DNA of 64,000 nt from NCBI GenBank assembly GCA_045630965.1, contig JAZQTU010000042.1, positions 157,383-221,382 of the forward strand, read 5' to 3'. This document shows positions 63,883-64,000 of this stretch, one piece after another; position 1 is the first letter of the stretch, and every line of letters begins with the position of its first letter. The notes below the pieces were generated by a model, which had not been told where the DNA came from, made no database searches, and saw only the letters and a list, made by a program, of their open reading frames with translations. This stretch comes from HGM04593 sp045630965 (GTDB lineage: Bacteria; Bacteroidota; Bacteroidia; Bacteroidales; Bacteroidaceae). The position numbers and the translations under genes were made by a program.

Positions 63883-63920
63883 AAAAAAAGAAGAGTCTTA
63901 GCATTTAACTAAAACTCTTC
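63883..63920 (-). terminator. Terminator of the rRNA operon
   Basis: On the - strand GAAGAGTTTTAG/CTAAGACTCTTC (12 bp, one G-U) with loop TTAAATG, followed by TTTTTTT. It lies about 9 nt after the 5S 3' end. Confidence 0.9.
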
Positions 63921-63929
63921 TCATTAAAA

Positions 63930-64000
63930 GTGGCGATGACCTACTCTCCCACAAACATTTGCAGTACCATCGGCGCTGTCGGGCTTAACTTCTCTGTTCG
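63930..64000 (-). rRNA. rrf: 5S ribosomal RNA, 3' part
   Basis: Read on the - strand: CGAACAGAGAAGTTAAGCCC, GCGCCGATGGTACTGC, GGGAGAGTAGGTCATCGCCA, which are the 5S loop B/C, helix IV and helix I/V signatures. About 71 nt are in the window; the 5' end, and presumably 23S and 16S, lie beyond position 64000. Confidence 0.95.

Overview
The window reads as chromosomal DNA of an anaerobic, probably host-associated member of the order Bacteroidales. The evidence is the recurring TAnnTTTG promoter box, the UvrA, Tgt and Hsp20 variants typical of the phylum, an N-succinylornithine carbamoyltransferase type of arginine pathway, a 57-residue Hc1/histone-H1-like protein, and two C-terminal sorting domains of the type IX secretion system (type B at 33.6 kb, type A at 60.1 kb). 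Many Bacteroides species lack that secretion system, so a Prevotellaceae, Porphyromonadaceae or Muribaculaceae-like source seems more likely, but I cannot fix the family. There is no prophage, transposase, CRISPR array or tRNA. Almost every gene boundary carries a strong hairpin terminator, several of them shared by convergent genes.

Layout. 0-2 kb: 5' part of an OPT-family oligopeptide transporter (- strand) and a 780-bp gene-free stretch with repeats. 2-4.4 kb: trmN6, a VanZ-like protein and a lipid kinase. 4.6-13.5 kb: a + strand run of lon, tgt, an LptF/LptG permease, a DEAD-box helicase, a gamma carbonic anhydrase and a DPP-IV-like peptidase. 13.7-18.6 kb: the chaperone genes clpC and htpG, each preceded by a sigma-54-like -24/-12 element. 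18.7-21.9 kb: a RecB-like nuclease, holA, an orphan HsdR N-terminal-domain protein and an omega-amidase. 22-27.5 kb: three paralogous AMP-dependent acyl-CoA-synthetase-like genes, separated from a divergent biotin-carboxyltransferase-like gene (27.9-29.7 kb). 29.7-34.3 kb: operon of a type IX-sorted protein, uvrA and an EamA exporter. 34.5-37 kb: a LysM/periplasmic-binding protein coupled to an outer-membrane beta-barrel.

37-47 kb holds dTDP-rhamnose genes (rfbB, rfbD and rfbC on -, rfbA 6 kb away on +), a 1350-residue GH2 beta-galactosidase, the histone-like gene and an unusual nucleotidylyltransferase-GHMP-kinase fusion that probably shares a transcript with rfbA. 47.8-55.9 kb is a compact eight-gene arginine operon: GNAT acetyltransferase, argG, argC, argD, argF', argB, argE, argH. 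56-63 kb carries a secreted GH20 hexosaminidase, a membrane acyltransferase whose N-terminus is copied from the next gene, that gene (an AlaX-type editing protein) and an FkbO/Hyg5-like protein. 63-64 kb: an hsp20 gene with a Cys-rich insertion and a structured leader, then the 3' end of a 5S rRNA gene of an rRNA operon on the - strand.

The most promising oddities are the AlaX-derived N-terminus of the acyltransferase, the sigma-54-like promoters of clpC and htpG, the NTase-GHMP fusion, the Cys-rich Hsp20 with its folded leader, and the biotin-carboxyltransferase homologue without a biotinylation lysine.
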